From: Desulfobacteraceae bacterium
GTDB taxonomy: Bacteria; Desulfobacterota; Desulfobacteria; Desulfobacterales; JACKCP01
Direction: 5' to 3'
Assembly: GCA_020633955.1 (NCBI GenBank)
Contig: JACKCP010000005.1
Location: forward strand, 124,001 to 188,000
Length of the DNA stretch: 64,000 bases
A program made the position numbers and the translations under genes. This document shows, in pieces, positions 46,204 to 55,188 of the stretch (its first letter is position 1; each line of letters begins with the position of its first letter). Under the pieces are notes generated by a model that was not told where the DNA came from, did not search any database, and saw only the letters and a list, made by a program, of their open reading frames with translations.

Positions 46204-46296
46204 GGGCCCGTCTGCCTATATGGGCTTTTTCTTTTTAATATAAGGAAGGATTGTTGATCATAATTGGAGGGATATATTTCTCTCACCGGCAGACGG
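46204..46296 (-). promoter_or_regulatory. inverted repeat and terminator between the GGDEF and TerB-like genes
   Basis: CCGTCTGCC (46208-46216) and GGCAGACGG (46288-46296) are perfect 9-bp inverted arms 71 nt apart. The near arm also lies in the loop of an AAAGCCC/GGGCCTTTT-type hairpin with flanking T runs. The two foldings compete, so it could be a plain bidirectional terminator or an attenuator before the TerB-like gene and dinB. Confidence 0.45.
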
Positions 46297-46374
46297 ACTT
46301 AGTTGTTAATTTTAATTATAAGTACAGATTAGATTTATGTAAAGTGAATATTAGATGATTTTTGGATATTTGTT

Positions 46375-47610
46375 TCAGGCAGGAATGACTTTGTTTTTGC
46401 CTGAGTTTTTTGCCGCATAAAGAGCCTGGTCTGCCTCTGCTATTATTTTATCCAAATCAGACTCAAAACTGTCAGAAAAAGCAATTCCTATGCTTATTGT
46501 TACCTTGTCTGAAATATTGGAGAATTTATTTTCAATATTAAGATTTTCAATTCCGGTTCTTATCCTTTCAGCAATCTGGAATGCTTCCGAACTTGTTGTA
46601 AAGGGAAGGACAACAAGGAATTCTTCTCCTCCCCATCTTGAAGCAAGGTCAAATTTCCGGTTTGTATATTTTTTTAATATTTCGGCAGTTTTTTTCAGGC
46701 AGATATCTCCGGCATCATGGCCATAATTGTCATTGTAGGATTTGAAATTGTCAAGATCTGCAAACAGAACCGAAACAGGAAATATTCCGTTGCCTGTCTG
46801 TGCATATAAGCGCTGGAGATGTTTTTTCAGAAACCTTCTGTTGGCAAGTCCGGTAAGTTCATCCTGGTTTGACAGTATTCCTAAAAATTTTGTTTTTTTC
46901 TCAAGGTTTAAAGTTGTAATTTCCCGTGATAGAAAATGGATAAATGCCCTTCTTGCCCTCATTTCCTTTTCAATTGCAGAAACTAATGCGACTGCTGTAA
47001 GCGATGCAAGTACGCAGAGTATATTGAATTTTGAGTAAAATTCCAGGTTTTGGTTAAAGCAGAAAAAAACTAAGGTGGTAATCATTGTCAGAAAAGAAAA
47101 AATAAGTTTTCCAAAAAGAGAAATGTTGAAAATAAGCAGACCTGCTATGCAAATAAGAAATATACCGCTGTGATACTGGGGTGCAAGGAAGTATTCTGAA
47201 GCATTAACCATTAAAAGAATTAATGAAATTCCGGTTAAAAGGCAGAATATGATTGCAATATCCATTGTTAAAACTTTTTTTGATTTGTAAATGATAAAAA
47301 TGGATATTGCTATTAGAGGAGAAAGTATAAAAAATCTGAGCTTCCAGGCAAAAAGATAAATATCATTTATCATCAAAATATCCATTAATGCAAAAAGAAC
47401 GTAAAAAAAGCCTCCAAAGGTAAGAAAAGCAATGTTTTTTATCTTGTCTGCCTTAAAGCCTAATTTTCTGTATATGGATTCAATTCTTTTGGGAAAAATG
47501 TAGGAGTTTAATTTTTCTTTATCAAAGGCAAGGCAGAAATTTTCCAAATCATGGAGATTTTCCTCATTTTTGATTATTTCTGTGAAAAATGATTTACTCT
47601 TTGTGGTCAT
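46375..47610 (-). CDS. membrane-bound diguanylate cyclase
   Basis: A 411-residue protein: about six membrane helices in residues 60-220 followed by a GGDEF domain. The catalytic motif is intact (GGEEF at 327-331) with FADLDNFKSYNDNYGHDAGD upstream, and RKFD at 318-321, five residues before it, fits the product-inhibition I-site. It should make c-di-GMP. The membrane part is a sensor of unknown type. AGGGA precedes the ATG. It lies near an EAL phosphodiesterase (40970-44161). Confidence 0.9.
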   Translation of the reverse strand: MTTKSKSFFTEIIKNEENLHDLENFCLAFDKEKLNSYIFPKRIESIYRKLGFKADKIKNIAFLTFGGFFYVLFALMDILMINDIYLFAWKLRFFILSPLIAISIFIIYKSKKVLTMDIAIIFCLLTGISLILLMVNASEYFLAPQYHSGIFLICIAGLLIFNISLFGKLIFSFLTMITTLVFFCFNQNLEFYSKFNILCVLASLTAVALVSAIEKEMRARRAFIHFLSREITTLNLEKKTKFLGILSNQDELTGLANRRFLKKHLQRLYAQTGNGIFPVSVLFADLDNFKSYNDNYGHDAGDICLKKTAEILKKYTNRKFDLASRWGGEEFLVVLPFTTSSEAFQIAERIRTGIENLNIENKFSNISDKVTISIGIAFSDSFESDLDKIIAEADQALYAAKNSGKNKVIPA

Positions 47611-47654
47611 CTTTGATCCCTGTTTTTGTTCAATATATCGGCTTCAGGATAAAT

Positions 47655-47790
47655 AAAAGCTGAACCAAAACGGTTTTTACCTGTTCTTTTCTGTCTTGGA
47701 TTAAAAATTTAATCCTCAAAATACTTCATGTTTTTCTGAGGTTAATTTTTTTATCTTCCTTAAACTGAAAAAATCCTTGTTTTCGGATAA
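47655..47790. repeat. family B dispersed palindromic repeat
   Basis: AGCTGAACCAAAACGG at the left, then AAATTTAATCCTCAAAATACTTCATG, GTTAATTTTTTTATCTTCC and a right arm ending TTGTTTTCGG. It lies upstream of the minus-strand diguanylate cyclase, in the 345-nt gap before tRNA-Sec that otherwise shows only AT-rich sequence. Confidence 0.7.
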
Positions 47791-47955
47791 ATTTAAATAA
47801 ATTTGGGATAAAACAAAAAAATAATTTAAAAGCATATACTTTTTTATATTTAATAATTTATTTTCTATTTAAGGTCAAATTTTACTATGCTTGGTTTTTG
47901 GGCTTAAATCGGGCTTACTTTTTAGATGTAACTTTTCAGTGTTTATGGGAAATTG

Positions 47956-48052
47956 TGGCGGAAATGCATGGGAATCGAACCCACCCGGGACGGTTCTAGC
48001 GCCCCACACCGGATTTGAAGTCCGGGAGCCTCACCAGAGACTACGCACTTCC
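47956..48052 (-). tRNA. selC: tRNA-Sec, anticodon UCA
   Basis: On the minus strand the 97-nt gene begins GGAAGTGCGTAGTCTCTGGTGAGG and ends GCATTTCCG with an encoded CCA. The 8-bp acceptor stem (GGAAGTGC with GCATTTCC), the anticodon loop CTTCAAA (TCA at 48016-48018) in stem CCGGA/TCCGG, and a long variable arm are diagnostic of selenocysteine tRNA. It means that UGA is read as selenocysteine in this organism. No selA, selB or selD is in the window. Confidence 0.97.
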
Positions 48053-48127
48053 GTGTTTTTATTAACAGAAAAAGATGATATAGAAGATCTGGAGAAAATG
48101 TCAATCTTTATTTGAAATGAGGATATA

Positions 48128-49276
48128 ATGATAAATGAGTCAAGGTTAAAGCAAATATTTGAAGATCTGGTCAAAATAGATTCGCCTTCAGGCCATGAAA
48201 AAGATGTGTGCGTATGGATAAAAAACTATCTTGAAAATCTTGGTATAAGAACAAAAGAAGATAACGCAGCAGAGATTTTAAATACAGAATCAAATAACCT
48301 TATCGGATATTTTGACGGCAATAAAAATCTGCCGGCTATAATGCTGTGTGCCCATATGGATACAGTTGAACCTGGAAGAGGGATTGAGCCCATATTTGAA
48401 AACGGGGTTTTCAAAAGCAGGGGGGATACAATTCTTGGCGCTGACGATAAATCTGCAATAGCAGCTATTCTTGAGGTTATGAATGTCATAATTGAAAACA
48501 ATCTTTCAAGCTGTCCAATAGATCTTGTTTTTACAGTATATGAGGAAGGCGGCTTAAAAGGTGCAAATGCTCTTGATACATCTCTTTTGAGAGCAGGCTT
48601 TGGATATATTCCAGATTCTACTGACCCGGAAGGTATTGTTGAAAGTTCTCCGTCATGCAGCAGGATTGTTTTTGAAATAACAGGTAAGTCAGCCCATGCA
48701 GGCTCTGAACCTGAAAAAGGTGTCAATGCTGTTATTGCTGCTGCAAAGGCTCTTTCAAAAATTGAGAGCGGAAGAATAGATGATGAAACAACCTGTAATA
48801 TTGGTTTAATCAGAGGAGGAAAAGCAACAAATATTGTTCCTGATAAAGTAGTAATTGAAGCCGAGGCAAGAAGTCATGATCCAAAAAAGCTTGAAAAAGT
48901 AATAGAAGATATGAAGTCAGTTTTTGAGAAAACAATAATGGAAGAAAAAGAAAAAAGTTCAGACAGGAATTATCCATGCCTTGAAATTAAAATTGAAGAT
49001 GATTTTAAATATGTTTTTCTCTCAAGAGATGAACCTGTTTTTAAACTTGCACAGCAGGCAGGAAAAAATCTTGGATTTGAACTTAAGGCCAAAAAAGTAG
49101 GCGGAGGGTCAGATGCAAATATTTTTTTTCATAAAGGGATAAAAGCCGCTGTAATAGGAACTGGAATGAAAAAAATTCATACAGTTGATGAATATGTTGA
49201 ATTAAAGGATATGGTTGAATGTGCAAGTCTTCTTCTTGAAATAATAAATATTTATTCATCAGAAAAAATAGGATAA
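48128..49276 (+). CDS. M20-family metallopeptidase, peptidase T-like
   Basis: A 382-residue cytoplasmic di-zinc peptidase. LCAHMDTVEPG carries the His and Asp metal ligands, LGADDKSAIAAILE the bridging Asp, and YEEGGLKGA the catalytic Glu pair; a dimerisation domain (GKSAHAGSEPEKGVNAV) and a final GGGSDANIF and HTVDEYVEL close the active site. It likely cleaves small peptides. It heads the run peptidase-pgpA-thpR-recA-alaS, with 5-21 nt between genes. GAGG precedes the ATG. Confidence 0.87.
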   Translation: MINESRLKQIFEDLVKIDSPSGHEKDVCVWIKNYLENLGIRTKEDNAAEILNTESNNLIGYFDGNKNLPAIMLCAHMDTVEPGRGIEPIFENGVFKSRGDTILGADDKSAIAAILEVMNVIIENNLSSCPIDLVFTVYEEGGLKGANALDTSLLRAGFGYIPDSTDPEGIVESSPSCSRIVFEITGKSAHAGSEPEKGVNAVIAAAKALSKIESGRIDDETTCNIGLIRGGKATNIVPDKVVIEAEARSHDPKKLEKVIEDMKSVFEKTIMEEKEKSSDRNYPCLEIKIEDDFKYVFLSRDEPVFKLAQQAGKNLGFELKAKKVGGGSDANIFFHKGIKAAVIGTGMKKIHTVDEYVELKDMVECASLLLEIINIYSSEKIG

Positions 49277-49281
49277 ATCAA

Positions 49282-49734
49282 ATGAGTTTTAATTTTGAAA
49301 AAATTATTCTTTTTTTTGCAATGGGGGGATATTCAGGGAAGGCTCCTTTTTCGCCGGGAACAGCGGGAACTCTTTGTTCAATTCCCTTTGTAGCTGCGGT
49401 TTCGTTTATTCCTTCAAGCTTTTCAGTTGTTTTTATTTCATTTTTCATATTGTTTTCTGTATATGTGTCTGACAAGGCATCAGAAATACTTGAAAATAAA
49501 GATCCAAAAGAAGTTGTCATTGATGAGTTTGCAGGTTTTCTTGTTACAATGTCTGGAATAGGCATATCATTTTATTCCTTGTTTTGCGGCTTTTTACTGT
49601 TCAGATTTTTTGATATTTTAAAACCATGGCCGATAAAAAACGCTGAAAAAGCCTTTAAAGGCGGAAGCGGAATAGTGTTTGATGATATAATTGCAGGAAT
49701 TTTTGCAAATTTAATTTTAAGGCTGATTTTATAA
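49282..49734 (+). CDS. pgpA: phosphatidylglycerophosphatase A
   Basis: A 150-residue membrane enzyme that dephosphorylates phosphatidylglycerophosphate to phosphatidylglycerol. GGYSGKAPFSPGTAGTL near the N terminus, IDEFAGFLV and FRFFDILKPWPI in the middle and FDDIIAGIFANL at the end are the conserved PgpA blocks. About four membrane helices are seen. Usual family length is 150-170. Confidence 0.92.
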   Translation: MSFNFEKIILFFAMGGYSGKAPFSPGTAGTLCSIPFVAAVSFIPSSFSVVFISFFILFSVYVSDKASEILENKDPKEVVIDEFAGFLVTMSGIGISFYSLFCGFLLFRFFDILKPWPIKNAEKAFKGGSGIVFDDIIAGIFANLILRLIL

Positions 49735-49755
49735 TTTAAAAACAGGTTGCATATA

Positions 49756-50328
49756 ATGACAGAACAGATCAGGACTTTTATTGCCGCAAAAATTTCACAG
49801 CCTGAATGTGAAAAAATACGAGGGTTTCAAAGGCTTTTAAGGAATGAAATTAAAACCATAAAATGGGTAAAATCTGAAAACCTTCATCTGACTTTAAGAT
49901 TTCTTGGAAATATTGAAACCTCTTTTACAGATTCTGTTATAGAGTGTATTGATAAAAGTCTTGATGGATTTTCAAGTTTAAACATGACCTTTTCAGGTCT
50001 TGGTGTTTTCCCAGATGAAAGAAGGCCAAGGGTTTTATGGACAGGGCTTGAAGGTGATATTTCAAAGCTTTCAATGATTTCATCAAAATTATGTGACAGT
50101 CTTGGTTCAAAAGGTTTCCCAAAAGGAAGAAATCATTTCAGTCCGCATATTACAATAGGCAGATTTAATAAAAAAAATGTGGAAAAAAATCTTTTTGAAA
50201 TTATAAGTAAATACAATTCTTTATTAACAGGTCATTTTGTTATAGATGAAATTGTATTTTATAAAAGTGAGCTTTTAAAAGAAGGTGCAAGGTATTGCCC
50301 TTTGTATAATAAAAAACTGGAAAAATAA
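49756..50328 (+). CDS. thpR: RNA 2',3'-cyclic phosphodiesterase, LigT-like
   Basis: A 190-residue 2H-phosphoesterase: the two catalytic His motifs are HLTLRFLG and HITIGRF. Family members hydrolyse 2',3'-cyclic phosphates at RNA ends. The frame is open from TTG 49747, but ATG 49756 with AGG upstream is preferred. It is third in the recA run. Confidence 0.9.
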   Translation: MTEQIRTFIAAKISQPECEKIRGFQRLLRNEIKTIKWVKSENLHLTLRFLGNIETSFTDSVIECIDKSLDGFSSLNMTFSGLGVFPDERRPRVLWTGLEGDISKLSMISSKLCDSLGSKGFPKGRNHFSPHITIGRFNKKNVEKNLFEIISKYNSLLTGHFVIDEIVFYKSELLKEGARYCPLYNKKLEK

Positions 50329-50349
50329 AAATATACGGGAGAGATAAAT

Positions 50350-51399
50350 ATGTCGGCATCTGACAAGGCAAAGGCCATAGAATCTGCAATGGGTCAGATT
50401 GAGCGTCAGTTTGGCAAGGGTTCAATCATGAAGCTTGGAAGCAGGGAAATTATTGATGTTCCTGTTATTTCTTCAGGCTCAGTTGCTTTGGATAAAAGTC
50501 TTGGGGTTGGAGGAATTCCAAAGGGAAGGATTACTGAAATTTATGGAGCTGAATCTTCAGGTAAAACAACAATTGCACTCCATGCAATTGCAGAGGCTCA
50601 GAAAAAGGGCGGAGTTGCTGCTTTTATCGATGCAGAGCACGCTCTTGACACTTCATATGCAAGAAAGCTTGGGGTAAACTGCGATGAGCTTCTTGTGTCT
50701 CAGCCAGATACTGGTGAACAGGCTCTTGAAATAGCAGAAATGCTTGTAAGAAGCGGTGCTGTTGATATTCTTGTAATTGACTCTGTTGCAGCACTTGTTC
50801 CAAGAGCTGAAATTGAGGGTGAAATGGGCGATTCCCACATGGGGCTTCAGGCAAGGCTTATGTCCCAGGCACTCAGAAAACTTACAGCAACAATAAGCAA
50901 AACAAATACAGCTCTTATTTTTATTAACCAGATAAGAATGAAAATCGGTGTTGTTTTTGGAAATCCAGAAACAACTACAGGAGGAAATGCTCTCAAATTT
51001 TATGCCTCTGTAAGAATGGAAGTAAGAAGAGCTGCTCCAATAAAAGACGGACAGGATCTTACTGGAAACAGAACAAGAGTTAAAATTGTTAAAAACAAGC
51101 TTGCACCTCCATTCAAGGAAGCAGAATTTGATCTCATGTATGGAGAGGGGATTTCAAAAACAGGAGAGATAATTGATCTTGGAGTTGAGCTTGAAATAGT
51201 TGAAAAAAGCGGTGCATGGTATTCATACAATTCAAACCGTATTGGCCAGGGCCGTGAAAATGTAAAAAAATATCTTCTTGAAAATACTGAAGTTTACAAT
51301 GAAATATTTGAGGCTGTAAGAAAAAAACTTGGACTTTCAGCTGAAAAAGACCAGCAGCCGTCTGAAAAGGAAGAATCTGCTAAAACCAAAAAACAGTAA
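50350..51399 (+). CDS. recA: recombinase RecA
   Basis: A 349-residue recombinase that forms ATP-dependent filaments on single-stranded DNA. GSIMKLGS, the P-loop GAESSGKTT, VAALVPRAEIEGEMGD (loop L1 region) and FINQIRMKIGVVFGNPETTTGGNALKFYASVR (loop L2 and beyond) are intact, and the C terminus is charged. It begins 21 nt after thpR with GGAGAG before the ATG, so there is no room for an independent LexA-controlled promoter at the gene itself. recX is absent; alaS follows 21 nt later. Confidence 0.98.
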   Translation: MSASDKAKAIESAMGQIERQFGKGSIMKLGSREIIDVPVISSGSVALDKSLGVGGIPKGRITEIYGAESSGKTTIALHAIAEAQKKGGVAAFIDAEHALDTSYARKLGVNCDELLVSQPDTGEQALEIAEMLVRSGAVDILVIDSVAALVPRAEIEGEMGDSHMGLQARLMSQALRKLTATISKTNTALIFINQIRMKIGVVFGNPETTTGGNALKFYASVRMEVRRAAPIKDGQDLTGNRTRVKIVKNKLAPPFKEAEFDLMYGEGISKTGEIIDLGVELEIVEKSGAWYSYNSNRIGQGRENVKKYLLENTEVYNEIFEAVRKKLGLSAEKDQQPSEKEESAKTKKQ

Positions 51400-51420
51400 T
51401 TTGTAAGGGCTTAATATATC

Positions 51421-54054
51421 ATGATAAGTTCAAAGGAAATAAGAAAAAAATTTGTTGAATATTTTGAAAAACATAATCACAAAAATGTGAGAAGTTCTTC
51501 TCTTGTGCCTTCCGATGATCCGACTCTTTTGTTTACAAATGCGGGTATGGTTCAGTTTAAAAGAGTTTTCATGGGAGAAGACAAAAGGGATTATTCAAGG
51601 GCTGTTACCTACCAGAAATGTGTACGTGCAGGTGGAAAGCACAATGACCTTGAAAATGTTGGCTATACTGCAAGGCATCATACTTTTTTTGAAATGCTTG
51701 GCAACTTTTCATTTGGAGATTATTTCAAGGAAGATGCCATAAAGTTTGCATGGGAGCTTTTGACTGAAGGATACAACCTTCCAAAGGAAAAACTCCTTAT
51801 ATCAATTTATGAAGATGATGATGAAGCCTTTGAAATCTGGAATAAAATAATTGGGATTCCAAAGGAAAAAATTTATAGAATGGGTGAAAAGGACAATTTC
51901 TGGGCAATGGGAGATACAGGCCCTTGCGGACCATGTTCTGAAATTCATATAGACAGGGGAAACGAACACGGCTGCGGTTCACCAGACTGTGAACTGGGGT
52001 GCGAATGCGACAGATTCCTTGAACTCTGGAATCTTGTTTTTATGCAGTTTAACAGAGATGAATCAGGAACCCTTACGCCTCTTCCAAAGCCAAGTATTGA
52101 TACAGGCATGGGACTTGAAAGAATAGCCTCCATTCTTCAGGGGGCTAAAACAAATTATGAGACAGATCTTTTTACTCCAATAATAAAAAAGGTTGAAGAT
52201 TTATCAAAAATTAAGGCAGGAAGCTCTGAGGCATCGGATGTTGCAATGAAGGTTATTGCAGATCACAGCCGTGCAGCCTGTTTTCTTATCGGAGACGGAG
52301 TTCTTCCTTCAAATGAGGGAAGGGGATATGTTTTAAGAAGAATTATGAGAAGGGCAATAAGGTATGGAAGACAGCTTGGCCTTCACAGACCTTTTCTGCA
52401 TGAAACTTCAAAAGTAGTCCTGGATATGATGAATGATGTTTTTCCGGAACTCAAGGATTCCGGAAGTTTTATCATGAATGTTATTGAAAACGAGGAAAAA
52501 AGATTTTCGGAAACACTTGATATTGGATTGAAGCACCTTGACGAAGCTGTAACAGAGCTTGAGAAAAAAAATGAGTCAAAGGTGCCTGGCGATCTTATTT
52601 TCAAGCTTTATGATACCTATGGATTTCCACCAGACATTGTAAAGGATGTTTTAAAGGACAAAAAATTCAGTCTTGATATGGAAGGTTTTGAAGTGTGCAT
52701 GGAAAAACAGAGGCAGATGTCAAAAAAAGACGTGGCATTTTCTTCTGCAATAGATGCATATAAGGAACTTGCTTCAAATGGGTTTAAAACTGAATTTGAG
52801 GGATATTCCTCTACAAAGTCAAGCTCTGAAGTTGTAAAAATTGTTATGGACGGACAGGAAAAAGATTCTGCCTTAAAGGGTGAAACAATTGATATAGTGG
52901 TAAAAAATACCCCTTTTTATGCTCAGTCAGGCGGACAGGCAGGAGACAGCGGAATAATCAAAACTGACGGATTTGAAGGAGAGGTTTTTGATACAATAAA
53001 TGATCCTTCAGGAATAAGAGTCCACAAATTAAAGGTAACCAAAGGCGAAATAAAAAAAGGTGAAACAGTTCTTCTTGAGGTAGATTCTGATAAGCGTAAG
53101 AATACTGCAAGAAATCATACAGCAACACATCTTCTTCATTCAGCTCTTAAAAATATTCTGGGAGATCATGTAAAACAGGCTGGTTCTCTTGTAAGTCATG
53201 ACAGGCTGAGATTTGACTTCACACATTTTTCTCCTGTTACTTCAGAAGAGATTGAAAAAATTGAGCAGTGGGTAAATAAAAGAATAATAGAAAATTATGA
53301 TGTTTCAGTAAATGAAATGTCAATTGATGAAGCCATTAATTCAGGTGCAACAGCTCTTTTTGAAGAAAAGTACGGAGAAAGGGTAAGGGTTGTTTCTGTT
53401 GAAGATGTCAGTATGGAACTCTGTGGAGGAACACACACATCAAGGTCTGGAGATATAGGTCTTTTTAAAATATTGTCGGAAACAGGTATTGCTGCGGGCG
53501 TAAGAAGGATGGAGGCTGTTACCGGGCAAATGGCTTTGTTATACATGCAGGACCGTGACAGACAGCTTGTTGAAGCATCTTCTCTTTTCAGGGAAAGACC
53601 TGAAAACCTGGTTTCAAGACTTGATAAGCATATAAAGCATTCAAAGGAACTAGAAAAGGAAGTTGAAAGGCTTAAGGCTAAAATTGCCGAATCAAAGTCT
53701 GGAAATATTGAAGATGAGATCAGGGTTATCAATGGAATCAATGTTGTTTCAAAGGAAGTTGAAGCAGATAATCAGGGTGCTTTAAGAGATCTTACAGATA
53801 AACTTAAAAATAAAATTAAATCAGGAATAGTTCTTCTTGGTGCAAAATCAGGCGACAAGGTCTTTTTGACAGCAGGAGTAACTAAAGATCTTACAGACAG
53901 GTTCAATGCAGGAAAACTTGTGAAAGATTGTGCGGCTGTTGTTGGCGGAGGCGGAGGAGGACGTGCTGATATGGCCCAGGCAGGCGGAACTGATCCCTCA
54001 AAACTTGTGGATGCACTAAATCTTGTTTTTGATCTTGTTGAAAAAAGCAGCTGA
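51421..54054 (+). CDS. alaS: alanyl-tRNA synthetase
   Basis: An 877-residue class II synthetase that charges tRNA-Ala. The catalytic domain has TNAGMVQFKRVFMGED and KCVRAGGKHNDLENVG; the editing domain has HTATHLLHSAL and the Cys and His of CGGTHTSRSGDIGLF; the C-Ala domain ends with GGGGGGRADMAQAGG. A Cys-rich insert, CGSPDCELGCECDRF, follows the class II region and may bind zinc. Length is normal. A rho-independent terminator follows at 54250. Confidence 0.97.
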   Translation: MISSKEIRKKFVEYFEKHNHKNVRSSSLVPSDDPTLLFTNAGMVQFKRVFMGEDKRDYSRAVTYQKCVRAGGKHNDLENVGYTARHHTFFEMLGNFSFGDYFKEDAIKFAWELLTEGYNLPKEKLLISIYEDDDEAFEIWNKIIGIPKEKIYRMGEKDNFWAMGDTGPCGPCSEIHIDRGNEHGCGSPDCELGCECDRFLELWNLVFMQFNRDESGTLTPLPKPSIDTGMGLERIASILQGAKTNYETDLFTPIIKKVEDLSKIKAGSSEASDVAMKVIADHSRAACFLIGDGVLPSNEGRGYVLRRIMRRAIRYGRQLGLHRPFLHETSKVVLDMMNDVFPELKDSGSFIMNVIENEEKRFSETLDIGLKHLDEAVTELEKKNESKVPGDLIFKLYDTYGFPPDIVKDVLKDKKFSLDMEGFEVCMEKQRQMSKKDVAFSSAIDAYKELASNGFKTEFEGYSSTKSSSEVVKIVMDGQEKDSALKGETIDIVVKNTPFYAQSGGQAGDSGIIKTDGFEGEVFDTINDPSGIRVHKLKVTKGEIKKGETVLLEVDSDKRKNTARNHTATHLLHSALKNILGDHVKQAGSLVSHDRLRFDFTHFSPVTSEEIEKIEQWVNKRIIENYDVSVNEMSIDEAINSGATALFEEKYGERVRVVSVEDVSMELCGGTHTSRSGDIGLFKILSETGIAAGVRRMEAVTGQMALLYMQDRDRQLVEASSLFRERPENLVSRLDKHIKHSKELEKEVERLKAKIAESKSGNIEDEIRVINGINVVSKEVEADNQGALRDLTDKLKNKIKSGIVLLGAKSGDKVFLTAGVTKDLTDRFNAGKLVKDCAAVVGGGGGGRADMAQAGGTDPSKLVDALNLVFDLVEKSS

Positions 54055-54076
54055 AAAAGCTTTAAATAAAAACTTG

Positions 54077-54228
54077 GTAACTTTCAGCTGTAAACTGAAA
54101 AGAACGGTTTCTGAATCTTTTTCTGAGCTGGTTTCAGGAGATATCTTTTTTATTTCCTGTCTTCGAAGTCAGCGGGAATCAGGCTCAGAAATGATTCAGC
54201 AGCAGTTACAAATTAACTGAACAGTTAC
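54077..54228 (+). repeat. family A dispersed repeat, copy 2
   Basis: A 152-bp copy with GTAACTTTCAGCTG at the left, TTTCTGAGC, GGTTTCAGGAGATAT, CAGGCTCAGAAA and GAACAGTTAC at the right. It lies just beyond the alaS stop, in the 511-nt gap 54055-54565 that also holds the alaS terminator and family A copy 3. Confidence 0.75.
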
Positions 54229-54249
54229 AAAAATTGGATGTTTTAATTT

Positions 54250-54287
54250 GCGGAATCATTTGACAAATTGATTCCGTAATTTTTTTT
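54250..54287 (+). terminator. terminator after the recA-alaS run
   Basis: CGGAATCA and TGATTCCG form an 8-bp stem, extended by AATT-type pairs, and eight Ts follow. It lies between two family A repeats. Confidence 0.8.
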
Positions 54288-54293
54288 ATTATC

Positions 54294-54460
54294 GTAACTA
54301 TTCAGCTTAAAAACTGAGAAAAAGGCGTTTTGGCGATGGATGCTGTATTTTTTATGAACCGGTTTCAGGAGATAGTTTTTTTATCTCCTGCATCAAAGCT
54401 TAAGCGAGAATGAGGCTCAGAAAGAATTCAGCAGCCGTTTTAAATTGAACTGAACAAGTT
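54294..54460 (+). repeat. family A dispersed repeat, copy 3
   Basis: A 167-bp copy with GTAACTATTCAGCTTAAAAACTGAG at the left, GGAGATAGTTTTTTTATCTCC inside, GAGGCTCAGAAAGAATTCAGCAG and a slightly decayed right end GAACTGAACAAGTT. It is closest to copy 1 (402-568). Confidence 0.85.
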
Positions 54461-54565
54461 TTTATTATCTTTATTCAGATTCATTTAAAAAGGCTGTTTT
54501 ATCCGGCAGCTGTTTATTAAAAAACTGGCTCCTTGTTAATAAACAATACTCAAGGAATAATAAAC

Positions 54566-55078
54566 ATGGAAAAAAAGCTTTTTTCACCAGAGGAATTGAG
54601 TCTTTTAAATACCGTTATTTCAAGGTCAGAGGAAATGACAGCAGATTTTTATAAAATGTCTGACTCTGACTGGAAAAAGATAAAATATGATTTTAAGACA
54701 GAAAAAGATCTGAAATCCCATGAAATAGCGGAAAAAGCCTTTGCACAGGTTGTAAAATATGATGCAAGACCCTGGGGCAGTCCTTTTAACTCTTCCTTGT
54801 ATACTATTTACAGGATTTGTATTCAGGACAGTACAATTTTAGACAGGATTGAAAAATATGATTTTTTAACGGAGCCTTTTCTTTTTTACATAATAATACA
54901 TGAGCTTGTTCATGTTGTAAGATTTTCAAAATATATAAAGAAATTTGAGGCAGATGAGGAAGAAATGTATGCCGAAGAAAAAATAGTCCATGAAATTACA
55001 AGAAATATAATGGAAAAAAATGCAATTCAGGGTAGAAGTGAAGTCTTTGATTTTTTTAAAAATCATCTTTCATTTTAA
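54566..55078 (+). CDS. putative zinc metalloprotein with HELVH motif
   Basis: A 170-residue soluble protein containing HELVH at residues 112-116, the HExxH zinc-protease signature, within a hydrophobic helix (FYIIIHELVHVVRF), followed by an acidic run (EADEEEMYAEE) and VHEIT that could give a third ligand. No signal peptide is seen. Family unknown to me; proteolytic activity is inferred from the motif only. An in-frame ATG-like start lies at 54533, but ATG 54566 follows AAGGA and is preferred. It is upstream of, and not overlapping, the FmdB-type gene. Confidence 0.65.
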   Translation: MEKKLFSPEELSLLNTVISRSEEMTADFYKMSDSDWKKIKYDFKTEKDLKSHEIAEKAFAQVVKYDARPWGSPFNSSLYTIYRICIQDSTILDRIEKYDFLTEPFLFYIIIHELVHVVRFSKYIKKFEADEEEMYAEEKIVHEITRNIMEKNAIQGRSEVFDFFKNHLSF

Positions 55079-55115
55079 GTGTTTATTTTGAGGCATAAAA
55101 AAAATGTGTCAGGGG

Positions 55116-55146
55116 TTGACAACGAAAAAAACCTGACTAATTTTAT
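55116..55146 (+). promoter_or_regulatory. possible sigma-70 type promoter for the FmdB-type gene
   Basis: TTGACA (55116-55121) and TTTTAT (55141-55146) are 19 nt apart, a longer gap than ideal, about 45 nt before the FmdB ATG. Weak support. Confidence 0.35.
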
Positions 55147-55188
55147 CATGTCTTTAAGGAGTAACAAATTTAAACAGGGGGATTTAAG

